A stretch of 62,018 bases of DNA from Paracidovorax konjaci (GCF_900112675.1 NZ_FOMQ01000020.1:1-62018); one strand, 5' to 3'. Shown: positions 43,537 through 56,239, numbered from the stretch's first letter. Notes: generated by a model not told the origin, from the letters alone. Numbers and translations: made by a program.

Positions 43537-44538
43537 ATGCACCCGCCGACCCCTTCACCGAAGGCCCTGCCGCGACGCCGTGCGCTGCAGGCCCTGGCCG
43601 CCTGCCTGTGCGCACCCGCCGCGGGTGCATGGGCGGAGGACCGCTACCCGTCCAAGCCGGTCACGCTGGTGGTGCCGCAGGCCGCCGGCGGCGCCAACGA
43701 CGCCATCGCGCGCGTGCTGGCGCAGCGCCTGTCGGAGCAGATGGGCCAGAGCGTGGTGGTGGACAACCGGCCCGGTGCGGGCGGCATGCTCGCCACGGCC
43801 GCCACCGCACGCGCCAGGCCCGACGGCTACACGCTGCTGCTCACGGCCGACAGCGCGCACGTGATCGGCCCGGCGCTCTACCGCAGCCCGGGGTTCGATC
43901 CGGTGAAGGACTTCGAGCCCGTGGCGCCCGTGGCCACGGCGGGCTATGTGCTGGTCGCGCACCCGTCGTTCCCCGCGAACGACGTGGCCGGCCTGATCGC
44001 GTTGGCCAAGGCCCGGCCTGGGCATTACGCCATCGCGTCGGCCGGCAACGGCACGCTCAACCACCTGATCGGCGAGATGCTGCAGAAGGCGGCGGGCATC
44101 CGGCTGCAGCACGTGCCGTACAAGGGCTCGGCCGCGGCGGCGACGGACGTGGCGGGCGGGCAGGTGCCGCTGTCGGTGCAGAGCCTGCCGTCGTCGATCG
44201 CGTTCATCAAGGCGGGCAAGCTCAAGGTGCTCGGCGTGGTCAACCGCCAGCCCGTGGCCGCGCTGCCCGGCGTGCCGACGATCGGCGAAACCTTGCCGGG
44301 CTTCGGCCAGTCGCCGTGGTATGCACTGTTCGCGCCCGCCGGCACCCCCGCAGCCACCGTGCAGCGGCTGCAGGCCGAGGTGGCCCGTGCGCTGGAGCAA
44401 AAGGAGGTAGTGGACAAGCTCGCCGGCGTGGGCTGCGAGCCTTTCAAGGGCACCTCCGCGCAGCTGGGCGCGCTGGTGCGGGCCGAGTTGCCGCAGTGGG
44501 CGCGCGTGGTCCAGGAGACCGGCGCCACCGTGGATTGA
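43537..44538 (+). CDS. Bug-type (TctC) solute-binding protein
   Basis: A 333-residue periplasmic binding protein of the tripartite tricarboxylate transporter family. The signal peptide includes the twin-arginine-like PRRRALQALAACLC. The mature part has YPSKPVTLVVPQAAGGANDA, VVVDNRPGAGGM, and GYTLLLTADSAH, the standard Bug ligand-loop motifs, then YVLVAHPSFP and HVPYKGSAAAATDVAGGQV. It captures a carboxylate. No tctA/tctB membrane genes are next to it. AGGAGA (43522-43527) is its ribosome binding site. Confidence 0.9.
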   Translation: MHPPTPSPKALPRRRALQALAACLCAPAAGAWAEDRYPSKPVTLVVPQAAGGANDAIARVLAQRLSEQMGQSVVVDNRPGAGGMLATAATARARPDGYTLLLTADSAHVIGPALYRSPGFDPVKDFEPVAPVATAGYVLVAHPSFPANDVAGLIALAKARPGHYAIASAGNGTLNHLIGEMLQKAAGIRLQHVPYKGSAAAATDVAGGQVPLSVQSLPSSIAFIKAGKLKVLGVVNRQPVAALPGVPTIGETLPGFGQSPWYALFAPAGTPAATVQRLQAEVARALEQKEVVDKLAGVGCEPFKGTSAQLGALVRAELPQWARVVQETGATVD

Positions 44539-44625
44539 CGGACGCCGTGCGCGCAGCGGTGCGGCGGGGCATGGCGACACAAAGAAGACACCAGCGAATC
44601 AATACAACGACCCCGGAGACAACCG

Positions 44626-45609
44626 ATGCAACGACCCCTTCCACGCCGGCTCGCGCTGGCCACCCTGGCGGCCTGTGCCGCAGCCCTGCCGCTCGGCGCC
44701 ATGGCGCAGGCCGCGTACCCGGCCAAGCCCGTCACCCTCGTCGTACCCACCGCGGCCGGCGGCACCACCGACCTGTCGGCGCGCATGCTCGCGCAGGCCC
44801 TTGGCCCCGTGCTGGGCCAGTCCGTGGTGGTGGACAACAAGGGCGGCGGCAACGGCAACATCGCAGCCGCGGCCGTGAGACGCGCCGAGCCCGACGGCTA
44901 TACGCTGCTCATGCAGTACTCGGGCTACCACGTGATCTCGCCGCTGCTCACCACGCAGAAGGCCTGGGAGATGGGCGATTTCCAACCCATCGCGAACGTG
45001 CTTTCCGCGCCGCAGATCATCGTGGTGCGCGACGGCCTGCCCGTGAAGACGCTGGGCGAGCTGGTGGCCTATGCCAAGGCGAACCCCGGCAAGCTGAACT
45101 ACGCATCCTCGGGCAACGGCTCGCTGCAGCACGTCACGGGCGCCATGCTGGAGCAGCAGGGCGGCGTGAAGATGGTGCACGTGCCCTACAAGGGCACCGG
45201 CCCCGCGCTGCAGGACCTGCTGGGCGGGCAGGTGGACCTCACCTTCGGCACCGCGCCGCCTTTCATGCCGCACATCCAGGCCGGCAAGCTGCGCGTGCTG
45301 GCGGTTACCGGCAGGGAGCGCTTGCCGAGCCTGCCCAATGTGCCCACCACGGCCGAGGCGGGGTACCCCAAGGTGGATGCCACGTCGTGGTTTGCACTGT
45401 TCGCTCCGGCCAATACACCCAAGGCCGCGGTGGACAAGCTGGTGGCCGACGTGCGCACGGTGGTGCAGAACCCCGCGTTCCAGCAGAAGGCGCAGGAGCA
45501 GGGCGCCACCGCCGATTACCAGAACCCGCAGCAGCTCGCCGCACGCGTGAAGTCCGACCTGGCCACGTGGGCGCAGGTGGTCAAGGCCGCGAACATCCAG
45601 GCCGAATAG
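44626..45609 (+). CDS. Bug-type (TctC) solute-binding protein, second
   Basis: A 327-residue paralogue of the gene before it, with a clear signal peptide (RRLALATLAACAAALPLGAM, then AQA). Motifs: YPAKPVTLVVPTAAGGTTDL, VVVDNKGGGNGNIA, GYTLLMQYSGYH and HVPYKGTGPALQDLLGGQVD. The two proteins are distinct enough to bind different ligands. It closes the cluster, followed by a terminator hairpin at 45655. Confidence 0.9.
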   Translation: MQRPLPRRLALATLAACAAALPLGAMAQAAYPAKPVTLVVPTAAGGTTDLSARMLAQALGPVLGQSVVVDNKGGGNGNIAAAAVRRAEPDGYTLLMQYSGYHVISPLLTTQKAWEMGDFQPIANVLSAPQIIVVRDGLPVKTLGELVAYAKANPGKLNYASSGNGSLQHVTGAMLEQQGGVKMVHVPYKGTGPALQDLLGGQVDLTFGTAPPFMPHIQAGKLRVLAVTGRERLPSLPNVPTTAEAGYPKVDATSWFALFAPANTPKAAVDKLVADVRTVVQNPAFQQKAQEQGATADYQNPQQLAARVKSDLATWAQVVKAANIQAE

Positions 45610-45654
45610 CGCCCGTAAGTGTTTTCCCCGATGCGGCAGGCGTGCCGCTTTTGC

Positions 45655-45686
45655 AGGCCCCCGTGCACCGCATAGGGGCCTTTTTT
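45655..45686 (+). terminator. Terminator of the CoA-transferase/Bug cluster
   Basis: AGGCCCC pairs with GGGGCCT around a loop of about 12 nt, followed by TTTTTT (45681-45686). Confidence 0.8.
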
Positions 45687-45826
45687 CATGCTGCGCCGCA
45701 CCAAACGCGTGCACCTGGAAAACGCTTTGAATGATTGATTTTTTTCTTTAATATGACGGCGTTGTAAATTTTTTATCAGTCGTATTTCGTCGCTTCACGC
45801 GCCGGACTCCGTTGCTTCACTTGCCC
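45687..45826 (+). promoter_or_regulatory. AT-rich promoter region before the RpiR gene
   Basis: The stretch 45727-45785 is strongly AT-rich (TTTTTTTCTTTAATATGACG, then TTGTAAATTTTTTATC) in a GC-rich neighbourhood. It probably holds the promoter and an operator for the RpiR protein. I cannot define the exact site. Confidence 0.45.
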
Positions 45827-46804
45827 ATGTCCGACCTTCCCGACGCCGCTGGCGATGCGGTCTCGATCGCGATCCGCATCGGCCGTGCCCGGCCTCTGCT
45901 GACGCGTTCGCACCAGCAGATGGCGGACTACGTGCTCGCGCATCCGCTGCAGGCGGCCACCATGCCGATCGATGAGCTGGCATCGGCCGTGGGCGTGTCC
46001 ATCGCCACGGCCAACCGCTTCGCGCGGGCCATCGGCCTGGAGGGGTACCCGATGCTGCGCGCGGAGCTGGTCAAGGGTTTCGAGGCGATGCTCGCGCCCA
46101 TCGAGAAGATGCGCATCAAGCTGGAGAAGCCCACCTCCATCCGCGACGTGTTCGCCGCCGCCCTGGAGGAGAGCCAGCGCAACATCGCCGCCACGCGCGA
46201 TGCGCTGGACCCGTCCGCCTGCGAGGCCGCCGTGCAGGCCATCCTGGGCGCACGGCGCGTCTACCTGGCGGGCTTCGGCGCGAGCGGATGGCTGGCCGGG
46301 CTGCTGCAGCGCGGCCTGGACGCGCATTGCGACAACGTGCACCTGCTGGCCGGCGTGGGGGGCGCGTCGTATGGCGCCCGCATGCTGACGCGCATGGGTG
46401 CCGACGATCTGCTCATCGCCATCAGCTACCCGCGCTACCTCACCGACACCGTGGTGCTGGCGCAGGGCGCCTTCGAGCGCGGCGTGCGCGTGCTGGCGCT
46501 CACCGACGGTGCGCAATCGCCGCTCGTGCCCTTCGCGCACGGCTGCCTGTTCGCGCAGACCGAGAACCAGTACGCGGCCAACTCCGAATCCTCGGCCCTC
46601 GCCTTGATCGAGGCGCTCACCAGCGCCGTCGCGCACCAGGCCCGGGACTCGGTGAAGACCGCAGCCCGCATGACCGAGGCCGTGTTGCCCTGGCTGCACG
46701 ACAGCTCCCGCAGCCGGCTCGCGCCACGGGCTGCCGACACGCCGGGCCGCAAGGCCGAAGCGCGAGCGGGTCGGCCGGCGCGCAGCCGTGGCGCGGGGCG
46801 TTGA
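45827..46804 (+). CDS. RpiR/MurR family transcriptional regulator
   Basis: A 325-residue regulator. The N-terminal helix-turn-helix (about residues 25-75) has MADYVLAHPLQAATMPIDEL and VGVSIATANRFARAIGLEGY. The C-terminal SIS domain, which binds phosphosugars or related ligands in MurR-type regulators, has VYLAGFGASGWLAGLLQRG and DLLIAISYPRYLTDTV. The last 35 residues are Arg/Ala-rich. It heads the run of peptide-use genes to 56171 and is their likely controller. MurR-type regulators are linked to cell wall sugar recycling, which fits the D-amino-acid enzymes downstream. Confidence 0.88.
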   Translation: MSDLPDAAGDAVSIAIRIGRARPLLTRSHQQMADYVLAHPLQAATMPIDELASAVGVSIATANRFARAIGLEGYPMLRAELVKGFEAMLAPIEKMRIKLEKPTSIRDVFAAALEESQRNIAATRDALDPSACEAAVQAILGARRVYLAGFGASGWLAGLLQRGLDAHCDNVHLLAGVGGASYGARMLTRMGADDLLIAISYPRYLTDTVVLAQGAFERGVRVLALTDGAQSPLVPFAHGCLFAQTENQYAANSESSALALIEALTSAVAHQARDSVKTAARMTEAVLPWLHDSSRSRLAPRAADTPGRKAEARAGRPARSRGAGR

Positions 46805-46891
46805 GCCAGGCCCGGCCTTTTCGTTCTTTCTCTTTCCTGCTGGCCCAGCCTGTTCCCCCCCGCCAGGCCCTTTGCCTCCACTGACTGCCGC

Positions 46892-47878
46892 ATGACCGCT
46901 TCGAATCCTTCCGCCTTGCCTGCCACCCCGGTGATCGCCATCCATGGGGGCGCGGGCACGCTCAGCCGCGCCACCATCAGCGCAGACCAGGAGCGCGCCT
47001 ACCACGCCGCCCTGCAGGAGGTGCTGCGCGCGGGGCAGGCCGTGCTGGAGCAGGGCGGCAGCGCGGTCGATGCCGTGTGCGAGGCCGTGCGCCTGCTGGA
47101 GGAATGCCCGCTGTTCAATGCCGGCCACGGCGCGGTGTTCACGGCCGACGCCACGCACGAACTGGATGCCGCGCTCATGGACGGAGCGACGCTCGCGGCC
47201 GGTGCGGTGGCCGGCGTGGCGCACGTGCGCAACCCCGTGCTGGCGGCGCGCGCCGTCATGCGCCAGGGCCAGCACGTGCTCATGGCCGGCGCGGGCGCCG
47301 AGCGCCTGGCGGGCGAAGCCGGCCTGGAGATGGTCGATCCTTCGCACTTCTCCACGCCCGCTCGGCGCGAGCAGCTCGACGCCGCACGCGGCCGGCAGGC
47401 CGGTGCCGTGCTGGACCACGACGGCGCCGCGGCACTGGCGGGGCGCGTGCTCGATGAAGACCGCAAGATGGGCACGGTCGGGGCCGTGGCGCTGGATGCG
47501 CACGGCCACCTGGCCGCCGCCACTTCCACGGGCGGCATGACCAACAAGCGCCCTGGCCGCGTGGGCGACAGCCCGCTGATCGGCGCGGGAACCTACGCGG
47601 ACGACCGCACGGCGGCCGTCTCCTGCACGGGGCATGGCGAGAGCTTCATCCGCGTGGCGGCCGCGCACGACCTGTGCGCGCGCATGGCGTATGCCGGCCT
47701 GTCGCTGGCCGAGGCCTGCGACGCGGTGGTGCACGGCGCGCTGCCGGCCATCGGCGGAACGGGCGGGCTCGTCGCCGTGGACCGCCACGGCAACGTCTGC
47801 CTGCCGTTCAACACCGAGGGCATGTACCGCGGGCTGGCCCGCGCGGGCCAGGCGCCCGAAACCTTCATCTACCGCTGA
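46892..47878 (+). CDS. iaaA: Isoaspartyl peptidase/L-asparaginase (type III)
   Basis: A 328-residue Ntn hydrolase that cuts isoaspartyl (beta-aspartyl) dipeptides and asparagine. The start is [36 protein letters not shown] is the substrate side, and the precursor cuts itself before Thr195 in [13 protein letters not shown], the nucleophile. [16 protein letters not shown] and the C-terminal [20 protein letters not shown] complete the pattern. It is followed after 88 bp by the GsiABCD importer, as in the E. coli iaaA-gsiABCD operon. Confidence 0.93.
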   Translation: MTASNPSALPATPVIAIHGGAGTLSRATISADQERAYHAALQEVLRAGQAVLEQGGSAVDAVCEAVRLLEECPLFNAGHGAVFTADATHELDAALMDGATLAAGAVAGVAHVRNPVLAARAVMRQGQHVLMAGAGAERLAGEAGLEMVDPSHFSTPARREQLDAARGRQAGAVLDHDGAAALAGRVLDEDRKMGTVGAVALDAHGHLAAATSTGGMTNKRPGRVGDSPLIGAGTYADDRTAAVSCTGHGESFIRVAAAHDLCARMAYAGLSLAEACDAVVHGALPAIGGTGGLVAVDRHGNVCLPFNTEGMYRGLARAGQAPETFIYR

Positions 47879-47966
47879 ACGCGCGCGCTCGCCCGCTACC
47901 GCCAGCCCGTCCCACCGTCTGCCTGCTTTTGCCGACCCGCGACCGAACCCTCTCCCCGGCCCTGCC

Positions 47967-49856
<1,890 letters not shown>

Positions 49857-49939
49857 GCGGCAGACCTCTGCGGCACCCGTTCCCTCTTTTTCCTGTGCGT
49901 TCCTTCCTGCCTTCGTCCCTTTTTCAACCGGAGTCCACC

Positions 49940-51490
49940 ATGAAGAAAACCTTTGCTTCCCGCCGCATCGCAGCCAGTCTGCTGGCCCTTGCGGCCCTGT
50001 CCGCATCCGGCTCCGTGCTGGCCGCGGGCAATGCCGTGCTGGCCATCTACCAGCAGCCCGAGACGCTGGACCCCTACAACACCAACACGACCATCACCAC
50101 GGCCGTGACCAAGACCTTCTATGAAGGCCTGTTCTCGTTCGACAAGGACATGAAGGTCAAGAACGTGCTGGCCGAAGGCTACGAGGTCTCCAAGGACGGA
50201 CTGGTGTACACCTTCAAGCTGCGCGCGGGCGTGAAGTTCCATGACGGCACCGACTTCAACGCCGCGGCGGCCAAGGCCAACCTGGACCGCGTGATGGACC
50301 CTGCCAACCGCCTGCTGCGCGCCAACCAGTTCAACCGCGTGGCCAAGGTCGAGGCCGTGAATCCCCAGACCCTGCGCATCACGCTGAAGGAGCCCTTCGG
50401 CCCGTTCATCAATGCGCTGGCCCATGCGTCCGCCGCCATGATCTCGCCAGCCGCGCTCACGAAGTGGGGCAGCAAGGACATCGCCTTCCACCCCGTGGGC
50501 ACGGGCCCGTTCGAATTCGTCGAATGGAAGCAGACCGAAGCCATCGTCGGCAAGAAGTTCGCGGGCTACTGGAAGAAGGGCTATCCCAAGGTGGACCAGC
50601 TCACCTGGAAGCCCGTGACCGAGAACAATACCCGCGCCGCCATGCTGCAGACGGGTGAGGCCGACTTCGCCTTCACGCTGCCCTACGAGCAGATCGCCAC
50701 GCTCAAGAAAAGCGACAAGGTGGAGGTCGTGACCGCGCCCTCGATCATCCAGCGCTTCCTGACGTTCAACATGCTGCAGAAGCCTTTCGACAATCCCAAG
50801 GTGCGCGAAGCCATCGGCTACGCCATCAACAAGGATGCGCTCGCCAAGGTGGCCTTCAACGGCTATGCCTTCGCGGCCCAGGGCTTCGTGCCCCAGGGCG
50901 TGGAGTACGCCGTGAAGATGCAGCCCATTCCGTACAACGTGGCCAAGGCCAAGGAACTGCTGAAGGAGGCCGGCTACCCCAATGGCTTCGAGACGGTGCT
51001 GTGGAGCGGCTACAACAACACCACCAGCCAGAAGGTGATCCAGTTCCTGCAGCAGCAGCTGCAGCAGGTGGGCGTCAAGGTGTCGGTGGAGGCCCTCGAA
51101 CCCGGCAAGCGAGCGGAGCTGGTCGATGCCTGGCCCGATCCCAAGACCGCCAAGGCGCGCCTGTACTACATCGGCTGGTCGTCCTCCACCGGCGAGGCCG
51201 ACTGGGCGCTGCGTCCGCTGTTCTCCACCGAGTCCTGGGCTCCGAAGCTGGCGAACTACGCCTTCTACAGCAACGCCCTGGTGGACGAGTCCATCGCCAA
51301 GGCGCTGGTCACCACCGACAGCTCCGAGCGTGCCGCGCTGTACAAGGCCGCGCAGGAGCAGCTCGCCAAGGACCTGCCGCGCATCCCGCTGGTGACCGAG
51401 GAAGTGCTCTACGCCCACGCCAAGCGCCTGTCGGGCGTCTACGTGATGCCTGACGGCAACATCAACAGCGACGAAATCTCGCTGAAGTAA
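49940..51490 (+). CDS. gsiB: Peptide ABC importer substrate-binding protein GsiB
   Basis: A 516-residue periplasmic binding protein of the DppA/GsiB family. The signal peptide ends at [27 protein letters not shown] starts the ligand domain, and [20 protein letters not shown] is the family signature. It delivers peptides (glutathione-like or unusual ones) to the permease pair. The sequence downstream carries an attenuator hairpin, which would make this subunit more abundant than the membrane parts. Confidence 0.93.
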   Translation: MKKTFASRRIAASLLALAALSASGSVLAAGNAVLAIYQQPETLDPYNTNTTITTAVTKTFYEGLFSFDKDMKVKNVLAEGYEVSKDGLVYTFKLRAGVKFHDGTDFNAAAAKANLDRVMDPANRLLRANQFNRVAKVEAVNPQTLRITLKEPFGPFINALAHASAAMISPAALTKWGSKDIAFHPVGTGPFEFVEWKQTEAIVGKKFAGYWKKGYPKVDQLTWKPVTENNTRAAMLQTGEADFAFTLPYEQIATLKKSDKVEVVTAPSIIQRFLTFNMLQKPFDNPKVREAIGYAINKDALAKVAFNGYAFAAQGFVPQGVEYAVKMQPIPYNVAKAKELLKEAGYPNGFETVLWSGYNNTTSQKVIQFLQQQLQQVGVKVSVEALEPGKRAELVDAWPDPKTAKARLYYIGWSSSTGEADWALRPLFSTESWAPKLANYAFYSNALVDESIAKALVTTDSSERAALYKAAQEQLAKDLPRIPLVTEEVLYAHAKRLSGVYVMPDGNINSDEISLK

Positions 51491-51504
51491 GCCCCTGGTG
51501 TCCT

Positions 51505-51530
51505 GCCCCCGCTCGCCGCGGGGGCCTTTT
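51505..51530 (+). terminator. Attenuator-type hairpin between gsiB and gsiC
   Basis: GCCCCCG (51505-51511) pairs with CGGGGGC (51519-51525), then CTTTTC. The T-run is short, so partial termination is likely. It would lower gsiCD relative to gsiB. Confidence 0.6.
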
Positions 51531-51569
51531 CCCGTTTCTCCTATCGCTGCGCTCCGCAGCGCCGCACCC

Positions 51570-52490
51570 ATGCTGAACTATTTCCTCAAGCGATTGCTGG
51601 GACTCCTTCCGACGCTGCTGATCGTGGCGGTGCTGGTGTTCCTCTTCGTTCACATGCTGCCGGGCGATCCCGCGCGCCTGGCCGCGGGGGCGGACGCCGA
51701 CGAAGCCACCGTACAGCTCGTGCGCCAGGAGCTGGGCCTCGACCGGCCGCTGCCCGAGCAGTTCGTGCACTTCTTCTCGCGCATGGTGCAAGGGGATTTC
51801 GGTACCTCGATCCGCACGCGCCGGCCCGTGATCGCCGAGATCGGCGAACGCTTCATGCCCACGCTGCTGCTCACGATCGCCGCCATGGCCTGGTCGGTGG
51901 TGCTGGGCATGGGCATCGGCATCCTGTCGGCCGTTTACCGCAACCGCTGGCCCGACCGGCTCGGCATGACCCTGGCGGTCTCGGGCATCTCCTTTCCCGC
52001 TTTCGCGCTGGGAATGACGCTCATGCAGGTGTTCTCGGTGCAGCTCGGCTGGCTGCCCACCGTGGGTGCCGACAGCTGGCGGCACTACATCCTGCCGTCC
52101 ATCACGCTGGGGGCCGCCGTGGCGGCGGTCATGGCGCGGTTCACGCGCGCCTCCTTCGTCGAAGTGGTGCAGGAGGACTTCGTGCGCACTGCGCGCGCCA
52201 AGGGCCTGAACGAGCGCACCGTGGTCCTCAAGCACTGCCTGCGCAATGCGCTCATCCCGGTCGTCACGATGATGGGCCTGCAGTTCGGCTTCCTGCTGGG
52301 CGGCTCGATCGTCGTGGAAGCCGTCTTCAACTGGCCCGGCCTCGGCCGCCTGCTGGTGGACGCGGTGACCATGCGCGACTACCCGGTGATCCAGACACTG
52401 GTGCTACTTTTCTCGCTGGAGTTCATCCTCATCAATCTGGTGGTGGACATGCTCTACGGCTTCATCAATCCGACCATCCGCTACAAGTGA
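51570..52490 (+). CDS. gsiC: Peptide ABC importer permease GsiC
   Basis: A 306-residue inner membrane permease with six helices, DppB/GsiC type. N-terminus [20 protein letters not shown], and the conserved EAA-like loop [20 protein letters not shown], then [20 protein letters not shown], which docks to the ATPase. With GsiD it forms the channel for peptides across the inner membrane. Confidence 0.93.
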   Translation: MLNYFLKRLLGLLPTLLIVAVLVFLFVHMLPGDPARLAAGADADEATVQLVRQELGLDRPLPEQFVHFFSRMVQGDFGTSIRTRRPVIAEIGERFMPTLLLTIAAMAWSVVLGMGIGILSAVYRNRWPDRLGMTLAVSGISFPAFALGMTLMQVFSVQLGWLPTVGADSWRHYILPSITLGAAVAAVMARFTRASFVEVVQEDFVRTARAKGLNERTVVLKHCLRNALIPVVTMMGLQFGFLLGGSIVVEAVFNWPGLGRLLVDAVTMRDYPVIQTLVLLFSLEFILINLVVDMLYGFINPTIRYK

Positions 52491-52530
52491 AGCGGGCGGC
52501 CAGGACCCCTTTTCTCGACGAAGACACGAC

Positions 52531-53469
52531 ATGACCACGCCCTCCATTCCCACACCGCCCGACGCCGCACAGCTGGCGGCGGCCTCGGTGGCCCCCACCG
52601 CCGGCGGCGCCGCCGCCGTCCGCACGCCCTGGCGCGAGTTCTGGCGCAAATTCAAGAAGCAGCACGTGGCGATGGCCGCGCTCGCCTTCGTGGCGCTGCT
52701 GGTGATCGTGGCCGTGCTGGCGCCGGTCCTGGTGCCGTTCGACGCCGAGAACTTCTTCGATTACGACCGCCTCAATGAAGGCCCTTCCGCCGTCCACTGG
52801 TTCGGCGTCGATCCGCTGGGCCGCGACATCTTCAGCCGCATCCTCATGGGCGCCCGCATCTCGCTGGCCGCGGGCTTCCTCTCGGTGGCCATCGGATGCC
52901 TGATCGGCACCACGCTGGGCCTGCTGGCCGGCTACTACGAAGGCTGGTGGGACCGCATCGTGATGCGCATCTCCGACGTGCTGTTCGCGTTCCCGGGCAT
53001 CCTGCTCGCCCTGGGCGTGGTCGCCATCCTGGGCAGCAGCATGACCAACGTGGTCGTCGCCGTGGCGGTGTTCAGCGTGCCGGCGTTCGCGCGGCTCGTG
53101 CGGGGCAACACGCTGGTGCTTAAGCAGATGACCTATATCGAGTCCGCGCGGAGCATCGGTGCGTCGGACTGGACGATCATCACGCGGCACATCCTGCCGG
53201 GCACCATTTCGTCGGTCGTGGTGTATTTCACGATGCGCGTGGGCACCTCCATCATCACGGCGGCCAGCCTGTCCTTCCTGGGCATGGGCGCGCAGCCGCC
53301 CACGCCCGAATGGGGCGCGATGCTCAACGAAGCGCGCGCGGACATGGTGAATGCGCCGCACGTGGCGCTGTTTCCGAGCCTGGCGATCTTCCTGACCGTG
53401 CTGGCCTTCAACCTGCTGGGCGACGGGTTGCGCGACGCGCTCGATCCCAAGATCGACCGCCAGTCATGA
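52531..53469 (+). CDS. gsiD: Peptide ABC importer permease GsiD
   Basis: A 312-residue permease, DppC/GsiD type. A 35-residue Ala/Pro-rich lead is followed by the first helix ([20 protein letters not shown]), the [20 protein letters not shown] signature and the coupling loop [20 protein letters not shown]. The end [15 protein letters not shown] is typical. Its stop overlaps the start of the P1 peptidase gene by ATGA. Confidence 0.93.
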   Translation: MTTPSIPTPPDAAQLAAASVAPTAGGAAAVRTPWREFWRKFKKQHVAMAALAFVALLVIVAVLAPVLVPFDAENFFDYDRLNEGPSAVHWFGVDPLGRDIFSRILMGARISLAAGFLSVAIGCLIGTTLGLLAGYYEGWWDRIVMRISDVLFAFPGILLALGVVAILGSSMTNVVVAVAVFSVPAFARLVRGNTLVLKQMTYIESARSIGASDWTIITRHILPGTISSVVVYFTMRVGTSIITAASLSFLGMGAQPPTPEWGAMLNEARADMVNAPHVALFPSLAIFLTVLAFNLLGDGLRDALDPKIDRQS

Positions 53470-54530
53470 ACCGGCGCGACCCTGCTGCCGCTGCGCCGCC
53501 GCGCATCGGCGTGCTCGCGGCGGGCCCGCTCGATGCCATCACCGATGTGGCTGGTGTCACCGTGGGCCACGAGACGCTGGACGACGGACCGGTGCAGACC
53601 GGCGTGACGGTCATCCACCCCCACGCACTCGACCCCTATCGCCACAAGGTGCCTGCGGGCGCCGCGGTGATCAATGGCTTCGGCAAGAGCGTCGGGCTGG
53701 TGCAGTTGGCGGAGCTGGGCCAGATCGAGACGCCCATCGCGCTCACCAACACGTTCTCCGTCAGTGCCGTTGCGCAGGCGCAGATCCGCGACTGCATCCG
53801 CGCCAACCCCGAAACGGGGAAGGGGCTGCCCACCGTCAATCCGCTGGTGCTGGAGTGCAACGACGGTTTCCTGAACGACATCCAGCGCATGGCCATCAGC
53901 GACGGCCATTACCGGCGCGCCTGCGACGGCGCGGGCCCGCAGGTGCTCCAGGGGGCGGTGGGAGCGGGGCGCGGCATGTCGAGCTTCCAGCTCAAGGGCG
54001 GCATCGGCACCGCATCGCGCCGCGTGGCCTTGCGCCAGGGCCGCCACTGCACGGTGGGCGCGCTCGTGCTGGCCAACTACGGCCTGCTGCCGCAACTGGT
54101 GTGGGGCGGCAGGGCCATCGGCGCAGCGGTTTCGGCCGCGCTGGGCGATGCGCCGCACCTGCAGCGCGGCCCGGAGAAGGGCTCGATCATCATGGTGCTG
54201 GCCACCGACGCCGCCCTCGATGCGCGCCAGCTCGGTCGCCTGGCGCTGCGCGCCGCGGCCGGGCTGGCACGCACCGGCTCGGTCTACGGGCACGGCAGCG
54301 GCGATATCGCCCTGGCGTTTTCCACCGCCTACACGCTGCCGCACCTGCCGGAAGTGCCCATGCCGGCGGTCTCCCTGGTGCATGAAGCCTCGCTCGACGG
54401 CCTGTTCCAGGCCGCTGCGGACAGCGTCGAGCAGGCCATCGTCCATGCGCTGTGGCATGCACAGCCGGTCTCCGGGCGGGATGGGCACCAGCGCCCGGCG
54501 CTGCGCGATCTGCTCGGCAGCCTGTTCTGA
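53466..54530 (+). CDS. P1 family (DmpA-type) aminopeptidase
   Basis: A 354-residue Ntn-type aminopeptidase of family P1/S58 (DmpA, BapA), which releases N-terminal D-, L- or beta-amino acids. [20 protein letters not shown] at the N-terminus and [20 protein letters not shown] are signatures, and the chain is expected to cut itself before Ser240, the nucleophile. [15 protein letters not shown] lies in the catalytic small subunit. It is coupled to gsiD by ATGA overlap, so it acts on peptides brought in by that importer. Confidence 0.9.
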   Translation: MNRRDPAAAAPPRIGVLAAGPLDAITDVAGVTVGHETLDDGPVQTGVTVIHPHALDPYRHKVPAGAAVINGFGKSVGLVQLAELGQIETPIALTNTFSVSAVAQAQIRDCIRANPETGKGLPTVNPLVLECNDGFLNDIQRMAISDGHYRRACDGAGPQVLQGAVGAGRGMSSFQLKGGIGTASRRVALRQGRHCTVGALVLANYGLLPQLVWGGRAIGAAVSAALGDAPHLQRGPEKGSIIMVLATDAALDARQLGRLALRAAAGLARTGSVYGHGSGDIALAFSTAYTLPHLPEVPMPAVSLVHEASLDGLFQAAADSVEQAIVHALWHAQPVSGRDGHQRPALRDLLGSLF

Positions 54531-54591
54531 AGCGCGGCTTTTTCTGCTTCTTTCCATTCATCCGCATCTCCATGCGCATTGGCAGCGTCCC

Positions 54592-55410
54592 ATGAAAATT
54601 CTCATCTCCGTCGACATCGAAGGCGTGGCCGGCGTCTATCACCCTGAACAGGTCCGGGCCGGCAACCCGGAGTACGAGCGTGCACGGCGCCTCATGGCCG
54701 CAGAAGCCAACGCGGCAGTGGCGGGCGCGTTCGACGGTGGGGCCCAGGAAGTCTTCGTGAACGATTCGCACGGCGGCTTTCGCAACATGCCGCCGGACCT
54801 GCTCGATCCACGCGCCCAGGCCATCCAGGGCAAGCCGCGCTACCTGAGCATGGTGGCCGGCGTGGAGCTGGGCATGGATGGCGTCTGCCTCATCGGATAC
54901 CACTCGCGTGCGCAGGGCCGCGGCATCCTGGCCCACACGATCAACAGTTTCGCGTTCGCGAGCATCGCGTTCAACGGCCGCGAGCTGGGTGAGGCGGGCA
55001 TCTACGGAGCGCTGGCCGGAGCCTACGGCGCCCCGGTCATCGCCGCATCCGGCGACGACGTGTTCATCGAGGAGAATCGGAGCCTCTTTCCGCATGCCCG
55101 CTTCGTGCAAACCAAGCGCGCCACCGGCGCCACCAGCGGCATCAGCCTGTCTCCCGAACGTGCCTGCCAGGCGATCCGCGAGGGCGTCGGACAGGCGATG
55201 GCGCAGGTGCGCAATGCTTCGCCGTTCTGCATCGATGGGCCGGTCACGGTCGAACTGGTGGCGCAGACCACGGCCCTGGCCGATCTGTTCTGCCAATGGC
55301 CGACGCTGGAGCGCATGTCCTCCGATGCGCTGCGATTCACCGCACCCGATACCGAATCGGCCGTGCGCATGGTCAACGGCCTCTCGGCCATGTCGAGCAT
55401 GCTCAGATGA
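54592..55410 (+). CDS. M55 family D-aminopeptidase (DppA)
   Basis: A 272-residue zinc peptidase of family M55. The metal ligands are in ILISVDIEGVAGVYHPEQ (Asp and Glu) and VNDSHGGFRN (Asp, His), with a further His in GYHSRAQGRGILAHT. This family removes D-amino acids from peptides. The ATG at 54592 begins the conserved strand MKILISVDIEG. It overlaps the racemase gene by ATGA and follows the P1 peptidase by 61 bp. Confidence 0.92.
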   Translation: MKILISVDIEGVAGVYHPEQVRAGNPEYERARRLMAAEANAAVAGAFDGGAQEVFVNDSHGGFRNMPPDLLDPRAQAIQGKPRYLSMVAGVELGMDGVCLIGYHSRAQGRGILAHTINSFAFASIAFNGRELGEAGIYGALAGAYGAPVIAASGDDVFIEENRSLFPHARFVQTKRATGATSGISLSPERACQAIREGVGQAMAQVRNASPFCIDGPVTVELVAQTTALADLFCQWPTLERMSSDALRFTAPDTESAVRMVNGLSAMSSMLR

Positions 55411-56171
55411 GCGGCGTGGCAGGCGCGGCCCACCAAAATCCATCGACCCCGCCTTCCACGGTGGGCATCCTGGGCGGCATGGGGCCGGCGGCGGGCGTGG
55501 ACTTCGCCCGGCTATTCGTCCGCGCTTCGGAGCGCTGGCTGCGATCGCATGGCCACCCTGTGCAGGACCAGGCCTTTCCGGAGCACTGGATCGCGCAGGT
55601 GCCGGTGGCGGACCGCACGCAGGCGCTGCGTGACCCGGCCGCGCCGCAGCCGCTGGAGGACCTGGCCACCGCGCTGCGGCGGCTGGACATGCTGGGTGCC
55701 CGTGCCGTTGCGATGTCGTGCAACACCGCGCATGCATGGCACGGCGCCTTGCAGACCCGTGTGCCCGGCGTGGAACTGCTGCTCATTGCCCAGGAGACGG
55801 CTGCCGAGCTGCGGCGCCGCGGTATCGGGCGCGCAGCGTTGCTCGCCACGCAGGGAACCTATCGCATGGGGCTGTACGACGAGGCGCTTGCGGCGCATGG
55901 CATCGAATGCCTCCTGCCCTCCGAACAGGCACGGGAATGGCTGATGGAAGGCATCTACGAGGGCGTCAAGGCAGGAAATATGCCGTTGGCCCGCAGCCGT
56001 TTTGTGGATGCGTGCCAACAGGTGCTGGGGCTGCATGGCGATGTGGCGTTGGTGATGGCCTGTACCGAAATCCCGCTGGCATTGCCCGACGCGCCGCAGG
56101 CCGGGGGCTGGACGCTCATCGACCCATCGGACATCCTGGCCACCGCCCTGGCGCAACGGGCCTACGGCTGA
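55407..56171 (+). CDS. Aspartate/glutamate racemase family protein
   Basis: A 254-residue amino acid racemase. The two catalytic Cys are in [13 protein letters not shown] and [13 protein letters not shown], and the family start is [19 protein letters not shown]. It would convert D-aspartate or D-glutamate to the L-form so that it can enter central metabolism. It ends the operon of peptide import and D-residue breakdown. A short polar lead of about 18 residues precedes the fold. Confidence 0.92.
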   Translation: MSGVAGAAHQNPSTPPSTVGILGGMGPAAGVDFARLFVRASERWLRSHGHPVQDQAFPEHWIAQVPVADRTQALRDPAAPQPLEDLATALRRLDMLGARAVAMSCNTAHAWHGALQTRVPGVELLLIAQETAAELRRRGIGRAALLATQGTYRMGLYDEALAAHGIECLLPSEQAREWLMEGIYEGVKAGNMPLARSRFVDACQQVLGLHGDVALVMACTEIPLALPDAPQAGGWTLIDPSDILATALAQRAYG

Positions 56172-56227
56172 GCCTTCGGTTCCTGCGGGCGATGGCGGGG
56201 CAGGGCTGCCCGGCCGTGCAGGGCGGC

Positions 56228-56233
56228 CACAAT
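56228..56233 (+). promoter_or_regulatory. -10-like box 6 nt before uvrC start
   Basis: CACAAT followed by AGCGCC and the ATG at 56240. Leaderless-type layout. Confidence 0.35.
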
Positions 56234-56239
56234 AGCGCC

